From Brugia malayi (Eukaryota > Nematoda > Chromadorea > Rhabditida > Onchocercidae): a stretch of DNA of 64,000 nt. Below the pieces are notes generated by a model that was not told where the DNA came from, ran no database searches, and was given only the letters and a program-made list of their open reading frames with translations. Shown here in pieces: positions 21,441 through 36,355 of this stretch (position 1 is its first letter; every line of letters starts with the position of its first letter). The stretch spans positions 8,616,501 to 8,680,500 of the forward strand of contig NW_025062476.1 of assembly GCF_000002995.4 (NCBI RefSeq). The letters are read 5' to 3'. The position numbers and the translations under genes are program-made.

Positions 21441-24140
21441 TTAATCTGCATCGTCCAATAATGCCTCACGCTCCATTACATCCTTCTGATGATTTAACCG
21501 AACATAATAGAAGTATTGCATAACCACAATAATGTCGATTATACAACAACCTAAGCTCCCTGCCAACCACGGTAAATGACGCAAAATATAATGCCAATTA
21601 GTTGCTTCCAATAAAACCTAAAATTCATGAAAACTTAACACTAAACTATAAAAGAGCAAAGGATAAAATGCTGCTTCTTGCTCTCTTATTCTGCTTCTGA
21701 AGGAAAGTTGTAATTCGTGATACCATTAAATCACTGTGAGAACTGGTCTTCGACATTCATAATAGAATGAAATTTTTTAATTTCTTAGGTATTACTTTAC
21801 TAACTATAATACTTCCATGATAGCATTTCTGCTTCTAATTATTTAATGTTTGAAACTTGACCATGGCCGAGGAAAACTCACAGATAATCCATATGTAGCA
21901 TTTGCTGCTATAATTATGTAGAACATAATCAACGATAGACCTAAAAAAGCAAATCTTCTATTTTGCACTCAAATTTCTATTTCGAAATAAACTTCTAAAT
22001 ATGGAGATCTAATTTATATGATTTATAGAGGTTGAGCTTTATGCTGCTAAAGCACAGAAACCATTATATAACTGTTTTCCAATAACAATACAATAGATTA
22101 AAATGTGAAATAATGCTTACATCAGAAAGCAGCATGTTCATCGCTGGAAAATTCTGTTTAATTAACCCTTCATTCAGAGTACTCCCCTTTTGCAAAAAGC
22201 GCATATCTTAAGTTTTTAGCGCTAATCCAACTTAAGTACATGAGAGAGGTAAATTAATACTGTTGCTATGACATAATACCTTCACAAGACTGACGGTAAT
22301 AATTTTTTAGCAATTGTGGAATTCGACCGGCAAAATAACACGTTGCAGCTACAGAACCAATTATATAGCCGAGCTAAAAAACAAAGCAATTTCTTATACA
22401 AAAATAAATAATTTCTCCTTTTTTGCCAATAGCAAAACGATAAACCTTAAATTTTCAACTCCAGGCTTTTTAAAACAGAAGGCTAGCACATGAAATTGCA
22501 CTAACCAAATCATAGTAGCCGTAAAAAAATGGTGGTCCACCAAGTGGTTCAGCAGAAAGTAACTTTCTTCTCCCAAATGGCATTTCGTAAGCTTGAAAAT
22601 CAAATTTATTCGATATATACCCATTTGAAAGTAATGTTCCACTCATGAATAATCCAATAAAAATGCCAGGTACTATTGCTGTTGGACTTGTTATTGGATT
22701 ACTTCGTGCCGAAACTAATAATCATTTCGTATAAAATAGGCAACAAAAATATCAACAAAAATAAGGCAAAAAACAAAAAAAAATGTTTAAATTTTTCACA
22801 CAAGCGAACTACTGAAGGCGATCTAATCGCAAGTGATGTAAGCTGCACTGTCAATAAGAAACTGGTCCTGCTAAAATTTGCTTTTTAGCAATTCTAAAAG
22901 GACAAATAGCTCTTCAACGGTATATCCCATCCAGTGAAAGATATGAAAAAGTAAAAAAAATTAAGGATTGAAAACATTCGAGAGATACCTCGCAGTCGAT
23001 ATGAATAAATGTGACTATAATAAAAAAACTGACTGAGAATAACCATATCCTGAAAATACGCATGAAAATAAAAGATAAAGCGATAATTTCTTAAGAACAG
23101 GTATAGCACATCGTAATTTATGAAGTTGCACACCTGCAAAATGTAGTAAATACCGATAACTTTTTGGAGAGGCTGTTGATCTGTAAGTAATGCTCCAGCA
23201 GTATTGCATGAATCACCAACAACCCTAAAAATTAAAAAATGAAATAATTCAAACACCTATCTAGAAAATGTCAACCCAGGCTCTTCAGGCTATATTATTC
23301 ATCGAATAGTTTTGCAATAAATAAATAATAAGGTAAAAAACACTAAATTAAAAGAACAACGTAAATCAATGGAAAAATTGTTTTGTAGCAAATAACTATT
23401 CATACCAAATCGCTAAAACATATCAATGAATTCTTGTAATCGAAACTGGAATGTGGCAATTGGAATGTTAAATTTGTGCCCAGTTGGAATGTTAAATTTC
23501 TATAAACAATACAAATTGGTTTGGAATAGGTACCAAAAAAGTATAAAATATATGGAAAGACCATCGCATCGCTTGGTACGATAATTATGTAAAAGCTGTG
23601 GAATTATCGGTAAAAGCCAGAGAAACAATGATATAAAGCCGATGATAAAGCCAATTAATTTTATATTCGTGTCGACACAATCCCCGAAAATCTGAAATTA
23701 GTGCTAAATTCTACTCAAAGCAGATAAATATTTTATTCTTCTTTGTTAATTATTTCATAACTCTAATGAGATTTGGTAAATGTGTCCAATCTGAAAAATA
23801 AGCTTTTACTCTCAAAATCGTTTTGCACATAGAGTTAGGAACTACTTGAAGTATTTCCACTTTTGCATAATTATCTTCAGGTATTGGTGAAGACTTTAGA
23901 TTTTAAGTTTTTTTTTCTTAAGTCCCCGAGTTCAATCTGTTTAAAAGTTTTTGATAAAAAAAACGTTCGATAAGCTATAAATTACTAAATGAAATTGCAA
24001 TATGAGAAGGGCATTACATCCAACACCCATCTGATCCCATCCGTACAGTTCGGCAACTTATGGAACTCGCCATCATTGGATACTATGCCATACAAGTGAG
24101 CATCGCGTTTCGGTATCATGCGAAACAATAATAACGTCAT
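21441..24140 (-). CDS. laat-1: Lysosomal cationic amino-acid exporter, PQ-loop family (LAAT-1/PQLC2, SLC66A1)
   Basis: On the minus strand, exons 24140-24018, 23691-23534, 23224-23134, 23049-22989, 22714-22506, 22373-22280, 21950-21892 and 21617-21441 join to 323 residues; an internal ATG at 24119 would give 316. Two PQ-loop motifs are visible: LPIIPQLLHNYRTKRCDGLS in exon 2 and AGRIPQLLKNYYRQSCEGLS spanning exons 6-7. Family blocks include GDSCNTAGALLTDQQPLQ, ATYGLSVLLEATNW and LRHLPWLAGSLGC. Hydrophobic segments fit seven membrane helices. The cytosolic tail ends EREALLDDAD, an acidic dileucine lysosome-sorting signal placed as in human PQLC2 (EPLL). C. elegans LAAT-1 exports lysine and arginine from lysosomes. 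The gene is divergent from cct-1, with about 400 bp between start codons. Confidence 0.92.
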
Positions 24141-24543
24141 CGTGTCACATCTCAAGACTCTCGAAAGTAAAGAATGGGTGAACTGAAAGCAAACAAGAAT
24201 TGAGTAATTAACAATCACTGATAGCGCTTATATTATCTGAAGGTAAGAATGCAAAGACAACTAACAATTAATTACTCCAACAAATCCGACAGTAACAGTC
24301 GAACTGGGATGGAAGATAGACTTTTCATAGTGAGTACTTGGTTGGATCGCATGCTATGTGACACTCAGATGGAATGGATGTGAGGTAAGGTTGGTTTAAT
24401 GTGTCTTGGGTTGGTCGGTGGTGCCTTGTCCTCGGGGTAATGGCCAGGGCACATGAGTGGGTATAAGTAGGGGATTGGCAACATTTCCTCCTTATTAATA
24501 TTTATCATTTGACTTACTGAGTTATACTGTTTGTTTAGGAAAG
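24141..24543. promoter_or_regulatory. Divergent intergenic promoter region between laat-1 and cct-1
   Basis: The 403 bp between two divergent start codons must contain both promoters unless untranslated exons lie elsewhere. The part nearest cct-1 (about 24370-24480) is G/T-rich on the plus strand. No TATA box of good quality is evident. The sequence just before the cct-1 ATG (TTTGTTTAG, ending at 24539) is acceptor-like and may take a spliced leader. Confidence 0.5.
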
Positions 24544-27500
24544 ATGGCATCTGGTGGCGAAAGACTTCTTGCTGTTACGGGCAAACGTACTTCGGGTCAG
24601 TCCGTCAGAACACAAAATGGTATTATAATACGTTTTCCTTTGCATTATTATATTTTATGCATTCCGATTCTGGTATTAACTTTTCGTGTTAACCTCTTTA
24701 TGTATCATTATGTATGCATGCAGTTTGATCTTCTGGATAAATCTAAATTTAATAAAAAATTTGGCAGAAACTTCATTTTAATCTTTACAGTCTCAATTTA
24801 ATTCCATTTCAGTTATGGCTGCATCGGCGATAGCTAATATTGTCAAGTCTTCACTTGGACCAGTTGGGCTCGACAAAATGCTTGTGGATGATGTCGGAGT
24901 AGGTTGCATACATACAAATGTCTAAACCAAACATTTTTTCTTTTTATTATAATGACCATCAACATTAATTATATTTGTGCACTCTGATTGGAGTGATATT
25001 GTAGCATTGTATGTATTTTTATACACTTACAACACTTAAACTTGTAAGGAATTTATTTGTGGGGAAACAGTTTTGAGAATGGGATTAGGAATCACATTTT
25101 GAGAGTCCGTGCAACACACCACAGTGAAGTTTCTGAAGCATTTTGTATTTTTATTTCAGGATGCAGTAGTGACAAACGATGGTGCGACAATTCTTAAACA
25201 AATAGAAGTTGAACATCCAGCTGCGAAGGTTCTTGTCGAATTGGCTCAGTTACAAGATGAGGAGGTATTCGATTGCACATTGTTTTCTTTTTGTTCTCAG
25301 TTCATTTTTCTGTGGGTATTTTTAATTGGAATTGTGTTACGCAGCAGTTTCAAATAAGTTTGATTCAAGGTTGGTGATGGAACAACATCGGTAGTTATTG
25401 TGGCGGCAGAGTTACTCAAGTCTGCTGATGAATTAGTTAAGCAGCAAGTTCATCCTACGACTGTTATTAACGGTTATCGCCTAGCTTGTAAAGAGTCTGT
25501 GCGTTACATGCAGGTAGATGTTCTGTGATTCTAAAGATTCGCTGATTTTTATTTATTCACTTATTTCATGATCTTAATCACGTATATCTTTTATGCACTA
25601 GTTCAGAGATCAAAAATTGTTTGTGTTCGGAAAATTAGGCTACCACTTTATATTTTCATCAATGTTAGTATTTCAGCACTGTACTCTCACATAGCGACAA
25701 AGGTGCTGCGGTCGAAAATTAGTGGTAGTTGGTAATGCAAAGAGAAATTTCATATTTAAGCTGTGGGCGTTTGATGAGTGAGCAAAAACGTGCAGCAGTC
25801 ATGTGTTCATTAGTCGTGATAATATTCTTTGCTTATGATTTTTTTCTTCAGGACAATTTGTCATTTGGATCACGGGAGCTGGGTCGACATTCGATTACTG
25901 AAGCTGCGAAGACAGCGATGTCTTCAAAAGTCATTGGACCGTATGTTTTCTTTTTTAATTGTTCAAAGATTTGAGGTGAAGCGGTTTGGTTGAAGACTGC
26001 ATATTACAGGGTTATTTGACCTGTATATTTTTATTTCCTTTTTTAAGGCGCTAATTACCTGATATATCATTTTGATAACACTTTATGATTTAAGATCTTA
26101 TTATCAAATTGCTTCACCGTCTTTTCGTCTCTCCCTGTTTCTCGGAAACAATGAATATATTTTCCCGTAACTATTTCTTTGATAACTTTTTCGGTATTTT
26201 GAAAAACATGTATTTTTTTCAGAGATGCTGACTTTTTTGCTGATATGGTTGTTGAGGCGGCAGAACTAATCAAGATAACTGATGTTCAGGGTAAAGTTAC
26301 ATACCCAGTCAAGGCTGTCAATATACTGAAAGCTCATGGGAAATCAGTACGTGAAAGTTTTCTGATTAAGGGCTATGCGCTCAATTGTACTGTTGCTAGT
26401 CAAGGTAATTTTCATGTTGAGGATTTACAATTCTTAGTCATAGGTCCTAATCATATTTCTGTTGTTCCTAACTTTCCCATCTCTTCTTCGCTTCTCTCTC
26501 CCCCTTCCCAGAATTTGGTCATCATGATTTATCTGATATGATTTGGACAAAGGTTTCTGAATTTTTTATGTTATTTGCTTTATATTTCGAAATGAAAGGG
26601 CTCTCGCAATCTATTAGTCTTTTTTTTTTACTGTAGCTTTTGCAGCTATCATTATTTCAGTTTAGGCATTATAAAAATTCTATAGTGCAAAACAATAAAC
26701 TGGAGGAACAAATAAATTTACTTTCAAATTGTTCCCGCTTTATCCTTCATTTGTGTCATTCTCTTGCTCAGAAACTTCATCACTCTGATTAATTTCTTTT
26801 AGTAATTTGGTTATGATTCTCATGTATTAACGTTTAGCTATGCCACGCATTATTCAAAATGCGAAGATTGCGTGTTTGGACTTTTCGCTTCAGAAGGTCA
26901 AAATGCATCTCGGAATATCGGTGATAGTTGAAGACCCGATAAAACTTGAAGCATTTCGTCGTGAGTAAGTTCTTTTTTTTTTTGTATTTTTTACAGCTAA
27001 TATTTTTTTAGCATATATTCTCAAGGATTATTTTTACAAGTTCCTTTTAAGTTTGTATAAGTCTAAATCGTGGAATTCAAAAGGAAACAAATGCAATACC
27101 TACTTCTACTTTTCTGCCTTTAGGACTGGCAACGTTTTTGCGTTTTTTAAGAAATGTTCGGTTGCAGAGAATATGAAATAACGAAACGAAGAATTGAAAA
27201 AATTTTGAAAGCTGGAGCCAATGTAGTACTGACGACAGGTGGAATTGATGATCTCTGCTTGAAGCAGTTTGTGGAAGCAGGTGCAATGGCAGTTCGACGA
27301 TGCAAAAAGATTGACTTGAAACGAATTGCTAAAGCAACAGGAGGTAGCAGTTTGTTTTAACTTCTTTTTGGTTGATATGATATTACCGTTGAACCTATTA
27401 GTCTAACTTTGAAATACTTTTTTAAAATTTTTTTGGGGAAGGAAAATAGGAAATTTTATTTTTGATTAAACACTTTCACTGATTAATGTTATATATGAAT

Positions 27501-28919
27501 GGAATGGAAATTTCCTCTGATTCTAGATTTCATCTATTTCAGGCATCTTTCGCAACGTGTAAAATGTTTGAAAAGCATTTGAGCAATCTTAAAACATTAC
27601 TGTTTTAACAAAGAATACCACTGAATATCTTTGGAGATTTTATGGGTTCTAAAGGATTGAATTCGTTGGTTATACAGAAAACATATTTATGAAGTCTTAA
27701 TTTTATAAAATCATGTTTCAGCCACGTTAATGTCATCTTTGGCAACTCTGGAAGGCGCAGAAGCATTCGAATCCTCCCAGCTTGGTACAGCTGATGAAGT
27801 AGTTCAGGAAAGAATTTCAGATGATGAACTTATTTTTATCAAAGGACCGAGAGCGCGTACTTCGTCCTCGATTATACTTCGGTGAAACATTATTTTTCTC
27901 ATCATCTTAATTGCTAGTCAAATTTCTTGTTGATCTGGTGTAAACTTCATTGAAATTATTTAAATTTACTCTGATTTTTCTCAACAACTTCCTCATATCT
28001 GCAATTTTATTAAAAGAGAAAAGAAAAATGAATGAACTGCTGCTTTGCCATAAATCAGATCTTTTTGATGTTCCATTGCTTCTTTCTTACTGACTTTTGT
28101 ATTTAGTGGACCAAACGATGTGATGCTTGATGAAATGGAGCGGTCAGTTCATGATGCGCTTTGTGTTGTTCAACGCGTACTTGAAAGCAAAAAATTGGTT
28201 GTTGGTGGTGGAGCGGTAGAAGCTTCGCTGAATGTTTATCTTGAAGCATTTGCTACAACTTTGGTGAGTTCGATTTCCTTGCAGTTTGCATAATTTCATC
28301 AACATTTTATAATTGGAAATTGGGACTATTTTTTCTGCTTTGATTTTGCATTTATACTACAAATATAGACTTAAATCTGAAATATTTTACGTCTTTAAAA
28401 TGCTTAAGAAATTATTTTAGTGAAATTTATTTGCAGTCAAGTCGTGAACAGCTTGCTGTTGCTGAATTCGCTAATTCATTACTCGTTATCCCGAAAGTGC
28501 TAGCCTCGAATGCTGCTAAGGATTCAACGGAATTGGTCGCTAAGTTGCGAGCATTTCACAATAAAGCACAGCAAGTGAAGGAACTTGCTCATCTGAAATG
28601 GTATTTATCTTACTGGAAATAATTCATTGGTCTTCATCTAATAAACATTTGCTTAAATCTGTTTTAAATCTGTCTAGTGAAGGTTGCAGACTTGTTTCAT
28701 CTCTAACTCAATCTGTTTTGAATTAGGGCTGGTCTGGATTTGGAAAATGGAGAAATTCGTGATAACAAGGAAGCTGGCATTCTTGAACCGCTGATGAGTA
28801 AAGTCAAGAGCCTGAAATTTGCGACTGAGGCCGCCATAACAATTCTTCGTATTGATGATCTGATTAAGTTGGAGAAACCAGTGCAGCGAAGGAATGATGA
28901 TGATGACGACGATATGTAG
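24544..28919 (+). CDS. cct-1: CCT1, T-complex protein 1 subunit alpha (TRiC chaperonin)
   Basis: Twelve exons (24544-24619, 24813-24898, 25160-25264, 25370-25513, 25852-25940, 26223-26404, 26838-26964, 27168-27343, 27722-27881, 28107-28263, 28437-28600, 28727-28919) join to 552 residues. The chaperonin signatures are all present: [36 protein letters not shown] and the ATP-site [16 protein letters not shown]. The apical-domain region runs through CDFSL-like [14 protein letters not shown] and [18 protein letters not shown], and the C-terminal equatorial half has [23 protein letters not shown] and [11 protein letters not shown]. These blocks are those of the alpha subunit rather than other CCT paralogues. 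CCT1 sits in the eight-membered cytosolic ring that folds actin and tubulin. The C-terminal acidic tail (NDDDDDDM) is longer in aspartates than in C. elegans CCT-1. Confidence 0.96.
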
Positions 28920-29705
28920 AGTGATTGCGCTCCATTTTTATGCAGTTGATGGAAAACTTAACAAAAAAAAAATTGATAGAAATCCTTGTTGAAAAGATAA
29001 CTTTTGTATTTTGATGGAGGTTAAAAAGACCACTGGTACACTTTCTGCTTTCCACCTTGTTTCAATTTGTTTCTCATAAATACGCATTCCCGAAACTTCA
29101 TGAAAAGGCTGTGGGCGTGGTTGTCTACGAAAACTGGAATTTTCCTACTCCACATTAGAATCCTTATTGTTATCGCTTATCACTTATTATTTTCAGATGA
29201 CAGTAAAATATTTTAACAGTATTTCAAGAAGTCTATTAGCATTAAAGATAATTACCCACTATAAAAATGATATGGCTGGCATCTAATTGGGGAGCAGACC
29301 TTCACACACCATAACCTTCATCCTTAAAATCCTTTGCTCTGAAGTGCGTACTCACCTTTGTGCTGGGCACCACCAGCCAACGAAATCTTGTCTTCCCGAT
29401 GGCCCTGCGGTCTACCGTAAAAATGAAGAACTCCACCCGGTATCATTTCCCATACGATATGCTACAATATTCACAAGGACCATAATACTCGAACTTTATT
29501 ACAAATCGTACGGAAATCCAAGTCAAGAAACAATAACAATCAATAAAATAACTTCCAAATACAGCCTAGTCCAATCACACCTCAATTATTAAGACGAGGT
29601 TGCAAAGAAACCAGTAATTTGAAATTCCATAACATCAAAAACAGGGAGGGAGAGGTAATATCACGCAATGAAAATGAGATCGTCAATTCCGATCATAAAA
29701 ATCAT
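28920..29705. other. Intergenic region between convergent cct-1 and hsp70
   Basis: It holds the 3' ends of two convergent genes. TTTATT at 29495-29500, read on the minus strand as AATAAA about 205 bp after the hsp70 stop, is a plausible hsp70 poly(A) signal. The 101-codon plus-strand frame at 29287-29592 resembles nothing I know and is probably chance. Nothing else was seen. Confidence 0.45.
29495..29500 (-). other. Poly(A) signal of hsp70
   Basis: On the minus strand this reads AATAAA, about 205 bp downstream of the hsp70 stop codon. It is the nearest canonical hexamer I noticed. Confidence 0.4.
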
Positions 29706-32923
<3,218 letters not shown>

Positions 32924-33029
32924 ATTTGCTGTATTTCGAGAAACGTTGCAATAATCAACAACGAGCACGCCTAAAACTAGACCACACGTATAGAGCAGCG
33001 TCAAACACACAATCCACGCATACTACTTT

Positions 33030-33043
33030 CCCCCCCCCCCCCC
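33030..33043. repeat. Run of 14 cytosines upstream of hsp70
   Basis: A C14 homopolymer (G14 on the hsp70 strand) lies about 110 bp upstream of the hsp70 start codon and about 85 bp downstream of the TATA element. It is therefore probably within the 5' untranslated leader, if transcription starts in the usual place. Its length is prone to sequencing error. Confidence 0.8.
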
Positions 33044-33126
33044 TCCACTAGCCCAAACAACCGACAACGCAACCGAGCACTGTACAACGACGACTCACCA
33101 CTAGCGAGGCAGCCATCGCTCAGTTC

Positions 33127-33134
33127 CTTTATAT
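33127..33134 (-). promoter_or_regulatory. TATA element of hsp70
   Basis: On the minus strand the bases read ATATAAAG, a good TATA box. It lies about 205 bp upstream of the hsp70 ATG and about 13 bp downstream of the nearest heat-shock element, the order expected in heat-inducible promoters. The transcription start would be predicted near 33095-33105. Confidence 0.7.
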
Positions 33135-33146
33135 GTGGAACACATC

Positions 33147-33174
33147 GAATGTTCTGGAAGACTACAGAATGTTC
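33147..33174 (-). promoter_or_regulatory. Proximal heat-shock element pair of hsp70
   Basis: GAATGTTCTGGAAG at 33147-33160 contains three alternating nGAAn units (GAA-TTC-GAA), and GAATGTTC at 33167-33174 adds two more. Two arrays in phase like this are a high-affinity HSF trimer site. Distance to the TATA element and orientation toward the hsp70 gene support function. Confidence 0.85.
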
Positions 33175-33307
33175 AGTGCACAGGCAGAGAGTGTACTCCA
33201 ATAGTCAGTGTGCGAGTGCTGCTAGCAGAATATCAAAGATAATAAGTGATTGGGGCTAGGATGAGAGAGTGACTGCATCGGAGTGAGAGAGATATTGTGA
33301 AGTGTCA

Positions 33308-33371
33308 GAATGTTCTAGAAACTCGTTTAGGATTGCAGTGAGAGGGGACCAGATCAGAGAATGTTCTGGAA
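33308..33371 (-). promoter_or_regulatory. Two distal heat-shock elements of hsp70
   Basis: GAATGTTCTAGAA at 33308-33320 and GAATGTTCTGGAA at 33359-33371 are each perfect three-unit heat-shock elements. Their centres are 51 bp apart, and both share the same GAATGTTCT core as the proximal site, which suggests they arose by local duplication. Confidence 0.85.
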
Positions 33372-34214
33372 CACTAATGAGGGAGGGGGTCGATTCTCGG
33401 TTGGTGCATTCCCTAGCTGCCCTTGCTTCTGTGATGCTTGCATTTCTTGGAGGGATATTCTTAACCGTTTCATATTCTTGCCAGTAATCCGCAGATTAGT
33501 CATACACATGCATTACTAATTTCCTAATTGACCACCTGACAGGGTACGGGTAATTCTTTGCTGTAGTGGTATTGCCCTTCAGCGATTGCCCAGTTGAGCA
33601 CACCTGAATGTCCAGTACTCTACAGCGCTAGGACTGGGCAAGTATACAACTGCATGAGTGCTTTTGACTTTTATTAAAATCTGGCCGCTCAGGACAAAAT
33701 AGACTGAAGAACAAGAAAATATGGACCAAAATATCTTTAGACTATTATTATTACACCCGAAAAATATGAAACTGTCTCTCTTTTTTCTTCGATCTACTTC
33801 CTCAACTATTCTCATTAACATAAAATATTGAACTCAAGAATTAGCAAAGTATGATTTACCAATTCAAAAAAACATACTCTTAAACTTGTAATACCAAAAT
33901 TTTAAGTTGTCATCCCTCCTTTATTCAAGTTACAAGTTTGTTTTGTTTTGTGGCTTCCTCAGAAGAAATGCACCTGTATTTGTTTACATTATGGTACTTT
34001 GTAAACCGTTCACTACTGTCTAATAGCTGTATTTATTCGTGTTGTCGGAACAGTGAAGGGCAATTCGACTGGTAATTTTTCTCTCGTTGGGCATGTATTC
34101 TCATCCTTTAATGAATTTATGCATTTTTACTGATCTTACGAACAATCAAAACTATTCATAAAATCAACTCCATTAATATGCAGTTCATAAATCACTACTT
34201 CGAGAACAAATATC
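33372..34214. other. Intergenic region between hsp70 promoter and the hsp70 pseudogene
   Basis: About 0.8 kb separates the distal heat-shock element from the 3' end of the HSP70 pseudogene, which lies in the same orientation. No coding segment or repeat is evident. The 80-codon minus-strand frame at 33579-33821 has no recognisable family. Confidence 0.45.
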
Positions 34215-36355
34215 TCATTCTACTTCTTCGATTGTTGGGCCACTTTCTTGTGAGCCGTCGCCTGGTACACTTCTTGGCATTCCTGGAATGAACAAGAAAG
34301 TTAATGGCTTTTTGCCTTCTCGAAACTTTAGAAGTGAAAACAGCAAGGATTATTAATTCAGGTGGATCACTAACCCTTGTGATATAAGTAGGTACTGCAT
34401 ACATTCTTACTTAACGACTCGGCTTTTTCGTAATGCCATCGACTGATGATTTTATCAGCTATAGTATTATCGATAATATTTTTCGCTGTTGAAAGGACCT
34501 CATCGCTTTGATCAGACAGAATAGCGTACAACCTTATCTCGAGTCTTTAAAAGATTGCTTTCAAACAAAAACAGTTCCTCGAGTTACAAAATATCTAGTG
34601 TTTTGGACTTTGGAACTGGTCCAACATCGAAAATGATGTTCTCATTTAAATTTTCAATACGGATTACGCGTTGTAAAAATTGACTTTTATACTAGTAAAA
34701 TGAATCCACATACCGCCGTGCATATCATCGGCGCTCTGATACATCCTAATAATGATTAGATTGCAAAGAGCCTCCAACTCCTTTTGTTGATGTTCGAATT
34801 CGTCCTTCTCAGCCTGATTACCATCCAGCCATCTGATTACTTCGTTGCATTTGTCTTTAAATTTTTTGCGATCATCCGCAGAGATCTTGTCTTTCAATTG
34901 TAAGAACTTTATTAAACCAAACATTTCATAAATTATTATAATGGACATTTCTGTAAGATCTTTTTCGTACTTCCTAACATAACAAATCTTGCAATAAATT
35001 TTTATGGCATCAGGTGAATGTATCAGCATTCTGCAAAAGGAAATATGTGGCGATATTATGTGATTGATCTGAATTTATATTTTTGTTGAATATATATATG
35101 TTCCAATGCTCTCATTAGACGCTGCAATGAACAACAGCTTTTTATAATCTTAATTCGTTTTTAATGGTAAGAAGATCAGTAAGCGAGAATCATCCAGTAC
35201 TTTTAAAAGAATTCTATTTTCTTTTAAAGCAATATAATTCAGATAGTTGATAATCCTGATTTTGCTGAACTCAACTCCAGGGTGAATAGGACAGCATAAT
35301 AAACTCAGAATGATTGGTATGCTGTGTAGCACCAGCTTATTTGTTATAAATTGTGATATTCTGTATGTAGCATTTCTTGTCTATCCCTGGTTAGCTCTCT
35401 CCCATTAAAAAAAAAAAAAAAACGGAAGTAAAGCCTATCTTTACAGAATGTCCAAGGAATCGTTCAGCTGTCTCTTTCATTTTTCCCAAAACCATGGAAG
35501 AAATTTCTTCTGGTGTAAATATTTTCGTTTCACCTTTGTATTCTACTTGAACTTTTGGCTTGCCACCATCAGCACTGATGACTTTAAAGGGTCAATGCTT
35601 CATATCTGACTGGACCGCCGGACCACCAGATTTCCTACCGATCAACCGCTTTACATCTTTAAATTCATACATTCATTAGTGGCACGGAAATCTATCGCAA
35701 TTGATCTCTCATCAATCATAATATTACAAAAAGGGGTTTCTCTATTTCTCAACACTTCCGACATGGAGACTGACACAAATCAGAGCTGGATGAGACTAAT
35801 CTATCGACAGAGTGTAAAATAATCATCAGCATAGCAAAAGCAGTGTTATGTGGATTCATAGCAGCTTGTTTTTTGCCGCATCATCAATTAAGCGCTCGGT
35901 ATCAGTGAATGCAACATATGATGGGGTTGTTTGATTGCCTGAAGCGAAAAAAGTTTGATGGAAATCCTAAATTAGGATGAATATGAACATTAGAATTTAT
36001 GTCTAGATTTTATTCAAATTTGATATCTAGATTTTATTTAAATCATTCATCCAACTTATTTTTAATCTAGACTTCTGTCTTCGATCATTCATCAATTTGA
36101 TGTATGTAATAATCGGAAAATGAAAGTTGTAATTATAAATGAATATAAGGAACAGAATACTTCAATGTGTATTGGAGACAATCTACTAAGCCATCCACTT
36201 CTGTCTTCGATCATTCATCAACAAAGATGGTCACCGGAATGCATAGAATAGTTACCTTGATCATTAGCTATAATTTCTACTTTCCCATGCATAAATACAC
36301 CAACACATGAGTAAGTAGTACCGAGATCAAACCCAACAGCATTTGACTTTCCTAT
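34215..36355 (-). pseudogene. Unprocessed, degraded duplicate of hsp70
   Basis: Five segments of an HSP70 gene survive in order on the minus strand: 36355-36256 ([18 protein letters not shown]), 35938-35835, about 35664-35440, 34897-34714 ([18 protein letters not shown]) and 34282-34215 (ending EEVE). Where introns persist, they sit at exactly the positions of the intact neighbour, so this is a genomic duplication, not a retrocopy. Breaks seen: the start codon is ATA; one base is missing in exon 2 (AAAAACAAG), shifting the frame; the exon 2 donor is GC instead of GT; the TGG of MKHWPFK is TGA; the acceptor before the lid exon is CAA instead of CAG. The remaining nucleotide-binding domain and substrate-binding domain are absent, with the break next to an A16 tract at 35409-35424. 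The EEVD tail is altered to EEVE. It cannot encode a working chaperone. Confidence 0.93.
36071..36221. repeat. 25-bp direct repeat in the first intron of the hsp70 pseudogene
   Basis: The 25 bases starting ACTTCTGTCTTCGATCATTC occur at 36071-36095 and again at 36197-36221 in the same orientation, with no mismatch. The unit resembles no known element. It is most likely a local duplication in decaying sequence. Confidence 0.8.

Noticed and set aside
22135..22195. Minus-strand open segment STLNEGLIKQNFPAMNMLL in laat-1
   Set aside because: It has no in-frame acceptor with exon 6 and does not match the family; splicing 22280 to 21950 gives the expected CEGLSLIMFY sequence instead.
29287..29592. 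101-codon plus-strand open frame downstream of cct-1
   Set aside because: No family resemblance; lies in the 3' flank shared by two convergent genes.
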